A DNA stretch of 46,814 bases, from positions 1-46,814 of the forward strand of contig DAOQTX010000016.1 of NCBI GenBank assembly GCA_035340715.1, given 5' to 3'. Made by a program: the position numbers and the translations under genes. Of the stretch, positions 42,562-46,814 are shown in pieces. A model generated the notes under the pieces. It was not told the origin of the DNA. It made no database searches and was given only the letters and a program-made list of their open reading frames with translations. Origin of the DNA: DAOQTX01 sp035340715. Lineage in GTDB: Bacteria; Bacteroidota; Bacteroidia; AKYH767-A; OLB10. Every line of letters begins with the position of its first letter. The first letter of the stretch is position 1.

Positions 42562-44034
42562 TTATTTCTTTACGTCAAAATCTACTCTACGATTCATTGG
42601 GTTGAGTGACTTTGCTAGTGGATCTTTCTCACCACGACTAACTACGCTCAATCGTGTTCCATCGATACCATATTGTTTGATCAAATGATCTTTTACCGAT
42701 TCCGCTCTGCGCATTCCTAATTTATCATTAGAAGTTTCACTACCGGTAATATCGGTATTGCCTACCACTTCAAAATTCACCTCCGGATTAGCTTTCATAA
42801 TTCTGGCAACAATCGTAAATCGATCATGCATGTTCGATTTAACAGCGCTTGAATTCAAATCAAAAAATATGGATGGAATAAATGTATTTGCCAATGCTTC
42901 ATTCTTGGGCATGGTTATACCTTGAAAGTTAACCATATTACCTTTTACAGTATTCGGTTCCAGATCGCGGCTGTCTGGGACACCATCTGCATCACTATCC
43001 GTTTCCATTCCATTAGCATCTACTACGGCACCTTTTACAGAGAAGGGATCGCCATCTTTTGAATCCGGAACACCATCACCATCACTGTCAATCGCTGTAC
43101 CATCACCATATACTTTCATTCCTTCAGCAGTACTGTTGTCCTTATCGAACATATCGGCAACTCCATCTTTATCTTTATCACTTGATAGCAAATCAATTTT
43201 TTCCTTAACATCTGCTATATCATTATAGACTACTTCTAATGGATTCACCCACTCCAATTGCTTATCTTTTTTACCAAAGATATAGTTCAAACCAAGCAAC
43301 ACAGATGAATATCCATCATTTTCTGTTACTGGTTTGTTGGTAGCATCTACTTTATCCGTAAATCCACGATTGTAACCTAATTCAAGAAACAAGTCAATCT
43401 TTGATCCCACCTGATATTTAAACCCTATTCCACCATTTAATACGAAAGCAGTTCCATCAGCTTTTCTCAAAACCGAAGGAAATGAATCAATATTGCTAGT
43501 TGGTTTAACTTCAGTGTCGTAGGTTAAAAATCCTGCACCAGCAAAAAGATTCATGTGAAACTTTTTATTTCTATTGAGGTGAGATATATTACCAAAGGTG
43601 TAAACGAAATCTAGACTTCCGATGATTGAATTGGTTTCAAAATCCTGAGTAGTTAAAATTGAATTAGTACCTCCTGAACCAGTTCCACCTACCACACCGC
43701 CAATATTTGTTCCTCCAGCGAATGTATATTCTTCGGAAGCACCGGTAAAGCTAGTATAACCTCCTTTAAGACGTAAGCCAACGGAATGACTCATTTGATA
43801 GCCTAATTGAAGGCCAAAAAGAGGATTCAAATCAAAATTAGGAAATTTGTCTTTGTCTTTAGGATCTTTATAAAATTCACCTTGAAAAAAGTTTATTCCC
43901 CCAAATAAGCCAATGCTAAATCGATCGTAATCTTTCCCTTTTGGCATACCATAACGGCTACCTGAGGTTTGTGCTACTGATGAAAAGCTTACTAGAAATG
44001 CCAATAAAAAGGCTAAAACGTATTTAATCTTCAT
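42562..44034 (-). CDS. OmpA-family protein with N-terminal barrel and thrombospondin type 3 repeats
   Basis: 490 residues. Signal peptide about 1-22 (FLLAFLVSFSSVAQ), a beta-barrel at about 30-255, three calcium-binding TSP type 3-like stretches at about 280-360 (DKDKDGVADMFDKD, DSDGDGVPDSKDGD, DSDADGVPDSRDLE), and a C-terminal OmpA domain (about 385-490; FIPSIFFDLNSSAV, VVGNTDITGSETSNDKLGMRRAE, NRRVDFDVKK) with the peptidoglycan-binding Asp and Arg in place. This is an outer-membrane protein linking the barrel to peptidoglycan. An exact -35/-10-like promoter lies upstream and a terminator downstream, so it is a single-gene unit. Confidence 0.93.
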   Translation of the reverse strand: MKIKYVLAFLLAFLVSFSSVAQTSGSRYGMPKGKDYDRFSIGLFGGINFFQGEFYKDPKDKDKFPNFDLNPLFGLQLGYQMSHSVGLRLKGGYTSFTGASEEYTFAGGTNIGGVVGGTGSGGTNSILTTQDFETNSIIGSLDFVYTFGNISHLNRNKKFHMNLFAGAGFLTYDTEVKPTSNIDSFPSVLRKADGTAFVLNGGIGFKYQVGSKIDLFLELGYNRGFTDKVDATNKPVTENDGYSSVLLGLNYIFGKKDKQLEWVNPLEVVYNDIADVKEKIDLLSSDKDKDGVADMFDKDNSTAEGMKVYGDGTAIDSDGDGVPDSKDGDPFSVKGAVVDANGMETDSDADGVPDSRDLEPNTVKGNMVNFQGITMPKNEALANTFIPSIFFDLNSSAVKSNMHDRFTIVARIMKANPEVNFEVVGNTDITGSETSNDKLGMRRAESVKDHLIKQYGIDGTRLSVVSRGEKDPLAKSLNPMNRRVDFDVKK

Positions 44035-44061
44035 ATAGAAAAAGTTTAGTTGTCAATAAAA

Positions 44062-44090
44062 AGTATGCAAGTATAAATAAAGCCTGTCAA
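44062..44090 (-). promoter_or_regulatory. Candidate promoter of the OmpA-family gene
   Basis: On the minus strand TTGACA (44090-44085) and CATACT (44067-44062) are 17 nt apart, an unusual E. coli-like arrangement for this phylum. TATACTTG (44075-44068), inside the spacer, is one base off the Bacteroidota -7 motif. Either would start the transcript within about 40 nt of the ATG at 44034. Confidence 0.4.
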
Positions 44091-44107
44091 TCAGAGGTTG
44101 AAGATAA

Positions 44108-44743
44108 CTATTTTTTTTTACCCAAAAAGTCATTCATTTTGTGAATAATGAAATTATAATCATCGTCATTGTTAATAAAATCAAGCGTGTCCGTATTTAT
44201 GAAAAGAGAATGAATATCAGATTGATCATTAATGTTTTTCTTATACGAGTCATTTATACTCAATAAGTAGTTGCTTTCAATATTGTTCTCCATTGCTCTT
44301 GCTCGAAGTTTTATTTGCGATTGCAACTTCTCAATTCCACAATTTAAAAACACTACCAATTCAGGCTTGGGTAATAAAGAATCCATTTGCAAGTATAACT
44401 GATGATACATTCCTAATTCTTCGTTTTGAAGATTAACAGAAGCAAAAACTATATTCTTTAAAAAATGGTAGTCCGCAACATACTTTTTGTTTTGAATATC
44501 TATATCCTTAAGTTGCATATATCGGTCTGCTATGAAAGAAAGTTCTAAAGGAAAAGCGAATCGTTCGGGATTGGAATAAAATTCGCTAAGAAATGTTTTG
44601 CTGGCAAAATCTTCGAGCAATAACTCTTTATCAAAGTCCAAACTCAGCTTGGTACTTAATGAAGATTTTCCGGCACCAATATTACCTTCAATAGCAATAA
44701 AATTGCTGGCTGACAAAAAAGGGTATTTATCTTTTATGTTCAT
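44108..44743 (-). CDS. Deoxynucleoside kinase
   Basis: 211-residue deoxynucleoside kinase (dGK/dCK/dAK family), salvaging deoxynucleosides with ATP. The P-loop is IEGNIGAGKSSL (about 18-29), with catalytic Glu in LLLEDFASK (E39 region), ELSFIADRYMQLKD (a DRY in place of DRS) and a late RARAMENNIE (LID arginines). Substrate preference cannot be read off. The start overlaps folK by 17 nt. Confidence 0.9.
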   Translation of the reverse strand: MNIKDKYPFLSASNFIAIEGNIGAGKSSLSTKLSLDFDKELLLEDFASKTFLSEFYSNPERFAFPLELSFIADRYMQLKDIDIQNKKYVADYHFLKNIVFASVNLQNEELGMYHQLYLQMDSLLPKPELVVFLNCGIEKLQSQIKLRARAMENNIESNYLLSINDSYKKNINDQSDIHSLFINTDTLDFINNDDDYNFIIHKMNDFLGKKK

Positions 44744-45221
44744 TGATCTTCTTTACATTCAATGGATCTTTACAATCATGCAATAGTTGACGGATTGTTT
44801 TCTTTTCAACAGGATGCATATACTGAAGAGCGATTTCCGCTAAAGGCAACAATACAAATTTTCTTTCCTGAAGATAAGGATGTGGTATAAGCAACTGTTC
44901 ATCAGTAAACGTTTCGTTCTCATAAAAGAGAATATCAATATCTATTTCTCTATCGCCCCACTTTTTATAGCTTTTGCGCCCAGCCAACATCTCTATTTGT
45001 TTACAATGCAATAAGAGTTCTTTAGGTGTGAATCCTGTTTTTAAATGTATCGCAATATTCACGAAATAGTTTTGAGCATTTCCTCCCCATGCTTCACTCT
45101 CATAAAAAGAAGAGCACTTTTGGATCACACAGTATTCATTTTCTAAATACGACAATGCACTTTCAATAGAAGACATTCGATCTCCTAAATTGCTCCCCAA
45201 TAATAAGTAGGCATTTTTCAT
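44727..45221 (-). CDS. folK: 6-hydroxymethyl-7,8-dihydropterin pyrophosphokinase FolK
   Basis: Folate biosynthesis enzyme transferring pyrophosphate from ATP to hydroxymethyldihydropterin. It is 164 residues long. LLLGSNLGDRMSSIESALSYLE (about 6-27), SSFYESEAWGGNAQNYFVNIA, and WGDREIDIDILFYEN (catalytic Asp pair) with IPHPYLQERKFVLLPLAEI are diagnostic. It is the first gene of the folK-kinase pair and divergent from sppA. Confidence 0.97.
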   Translation of the reverse strand: MKNAYLLLGSNLGDRMSSIESALSYLENEYCVIQKCSSFYESEAWGGNAQNYFVNIAIHLKTGFTPKELLLHCKQIEMLAGRKSYKKWGDREIDIDILFYENETFTDEQLLIPHPYLQERKFVLLPLAEIALQYMHPVEKKTIRQLLHDCKDPLNVKKINEHKR

Positions 45222-45307
45222 TCAAATCAGCTTAACGAAAAGCAAAAATACTATCTATTTATTTTACTATTCTTTACTTTGCATGTAATCGCTAAATAAA
45301 ATTAATC

Positions 45308-46814
45308 ATGAAACAGTTTTTTAAATTTTTCTTTGCTTCAGTCTTAGGAGTCATTGTAGGGAGCATAGTGTTATTTTTCTTAATTCTATTTATTGCCGGA
45401 ACCTTATTAAGTGGAATGGAAAATAAAAAGGTTTTTAAAGCAGAAGCGAACTCAGTGCTGGAGCTTAATTTTAATTACCCTATCACCGAAAGAACATCTA
45501 AAGATGTGCTTGGCAGTATTGACTTTTCTGATTTCTCTGCCAATATGAATCCCGGATTAAATGATTTATTAAAATGCATTCGTTATGCTGCAGACGATGA
45601 GCATATAAAAGGCATATACCTTCACAGCAGTAATGTTGTTGCCGGAATGTCTATGACCGAAGAGATTAGAAATGCTTTGCTAAAATTCAAAAAGTCGGGA
45701 AAGTTTATCATCGCTTATGCCGATGAATACAGTCAATCTGGGTATTATTTGTCATCTGTGGCCGATAAAGTTTATCTAAATCCTGCCGGTATAATAGATT
45801 TTAGAGGATTGGGGGCCAACCTTATGTTTATAAAAGGAACTTTAGAGAAAGCGGGAATTGAACCTCAGTTGATTCGACATGGAAAGTATAAGAGTGCCGG
45901 TGAGCCCTTTGTTTTAGAAAAAATGAGTCCTGAAAATTATACTCAGGTTAAAACATTGGTAGACACTTTATGGAATACCATGGTTGATCGAATTTCTATG
46001 AGCAGGAATTTACCAGCTGACACGTTAAAAGAAATAGCTGCAAACATGAAGGTGCGCATAGCCGAACAAGCATTGGAATATAAATTGGTGGATCAATTGA
46101 TGTATGAGGATGAAGTTCACAATGAGCTAAAAAAATTATGTGCAATTGAAGAAAATAAAAAACTTGCCTTAGTGAGTCAGAAAAAATACATGCACGCGGA
46201 AGATCCTATTCAAAAAACTTTTTCAAGAGATAAAATCGCAGTGATTTATGCAGTGGGTGCCATTTCATCGGGCAAAGGAAATGAAGAAAGCATTGGATCT
46301 GAATCTTTGGCTAAAGCCATTCGAAAAGCACGAGAAGATGAGAAAGTGAAAGCCATCGTAATGCGCGTAAACTCTCCAGGTGGGTCAGCGCTAGCTTCCG
46401 ATGTAATATTACGCGAAGTAATGTTGGCAAAAAAAGCCAAACCATTTTATGTGAGTATGAGTGATGTAGCTGCTTCTGGGGGATATTATATCAGCTGTTT
46501 AGCGGATACTATTTTGGTACAACCCAATACCATTACGGGTTCAATTGGAGTGTTTGGTATATTATTTAATGCAAAAAAATTACTAAACGAAAAGCTAGGT
46601 ATAACTACCGACAAATACCTAACAGGACCTTTTGCTGATTTAGGAAGCATGGACCGTCCTGTAAATGAATCCGAACGAAAAGCAATTGAGTTTATGATCA
46701 ACGATATTTACAAGGATTTTATCGGTCATGTATCAAAAGGTAGAAGTATTGATAAAGCAATGGTGGATAGTTTAGGTCAAGGAAGAGTTTGGACTGGAAA
46801 AGATGCTATATCTG
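45308..46814 (+). CDS. sppA: Signal peptide peptidase SppA, 67K type (3' end outside window)
   Basis: Membrane-bound serine protease that degrades cleaved signal peptides. About 502 residues are present; family members have roughly 590, so the end lies beyond the right edge. A membrane anchor spans about 10-34. The first SppA domain carries the catalytic lysine in GKYKSAGEPF (K195) and the second the nucleophilic serine in DVAASGGYYIS (S390), the same split as the E. coli enzyme (K209/S409). VNSPGGSALASD and NTITGSIGVFG are also conserved. It starts 86 nt from the divergent folK. Confidence 0.96.
   Translation, partial: MKQFFKFFFASVLGVIVGSIVLFFLILFIAGTLLSGMENKKVFKAEANSVLELNFNYPITERTSKDVLGSIDFSDFSANMNPGLNDLLKCIRYAADDEHIKGIYLHSSNVVAGMSMTEEIRNALLKFKKSGKFIIAYADEYSQSGYYLSSVADKVYLNPAGIIDFRGLGANLMFIKGTLEKAGIEPQLIRHGKYKSAGEPFVLEKMSPENYTQVKTLVDTLWNTMVDRISMSRNLPADTLKEIAANMKVRIAEQALEYKLVDQLMYEDEVHNELKKLCAIEENKKLALVSQKKYMHAEDPIQKTFSRDKIAVIYAVGAISSGKGNEESIGSESLAKAIRKAREDEKVKAIVMRVNSPGGSALASDVILREVMLAKKAKPFYVSMSDVAASGGYYISCLADTILVQPNTITGSIGVFGILFNAKKLLNEKLGITTDKYLTGPFADLGSMDRPVNESERKAIEFMINDIYKDFIGHVSKGRSIDKAMVDSLGQGRVWTGKDAIS

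Overview
The window is a chromosomal segment of a member of the Bacteroidota. The evidence is the order and form of the division/cell-wall cluster (an FtsI ending in a PASTA domain, a MraY with an extra extracytoplasmic insert), adjacent gldB and gldC genes, two secreted proteins ending in type IX secretion (T9SS) type A sorting domains, a PafA-type alkaline phosphatase, a DAHP synthase fused to chorismate mutase, and several matches to the Bacteroidota promoter -7 motif TAnnTTTG. Base composition is AT-rich and looks even throughout. I see no transposase, integrase, phage gene, tRNA, rRNA or CRISPR array.

Layout. (1) 1-14562, minus strand: an uninterrupted dcw cluster transcribed mraZ-rsmH-ftsL-ftsI-murE-mraY-murD-ftsW-murG-murC-ftsQ-ftsA-ftsZ (ftsZ runs off the left edge). 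Gaps are tiny or overlapping, so it reads as one transcription unit. Ahead of mraZ lie three 10-bp direct repeats that look like a MraZ operator. (2) 14563-19205: an alpha/beta hydrolase and the ribosome-biogenesis GTPase engB (plus), then gldB-gldC-methyltransferase (minus), and a divergent outer-membrane barrel gene whose start codon overlaps that of gldB. A strong bidirectional terminator closes the block. (3) 19326-26219: an alpha-oxoamine synthase-like PLP enzyme with a small coiled-coil gene, a PaaI-like thioesterase, a secreted cupin, the two subunits of a 2-oxoacid:ferredoxin oxidoreductase, and proline dehydrogenase. (4) 26335-29763: three overlapping shikimate-pathway genes (DAHP synthase/chorismate mutase, aroB, aroA). 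(5) 29765-34309, minus: purK-purE followed by two envelope proteins, one joining a helix-hairpin-helix domain to a predicted outer-membrane barrel. (6) 34424-39157, plus: hpt-adk-obgE-PAP2 phosphatase-crcB-pafA, tightly packed. (7) 39164-44034, minus: an LVIVD-repeat T9SS cargo protein, a FnIII T9SS cargo protein with a possible caspase-like His/Cys domain, and an OmpA protein with thrombospondin type 3 repeats. (8) 44108-46814: folK and a deoxynucleoside kinase (minus), and the start of sppA (plus).

Most of the window is core housekeeping: peptidoglycan synthesis and division, purine salvage and synthesis, aromatic amino-acid synthesis, and the cell envelope. GldB/GldC link to gliding/T9SS function, and the T9SS cargo lies elsewhere in the window. 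I found no clear new multi-gene system. The points most worth a second look are the MraZ-like repeats, the possible clan CD peptidase-like domain in a T9SS cargo protein, the HhH-barrel fusion, and the unusually tight divergent and convergent gene junctions.
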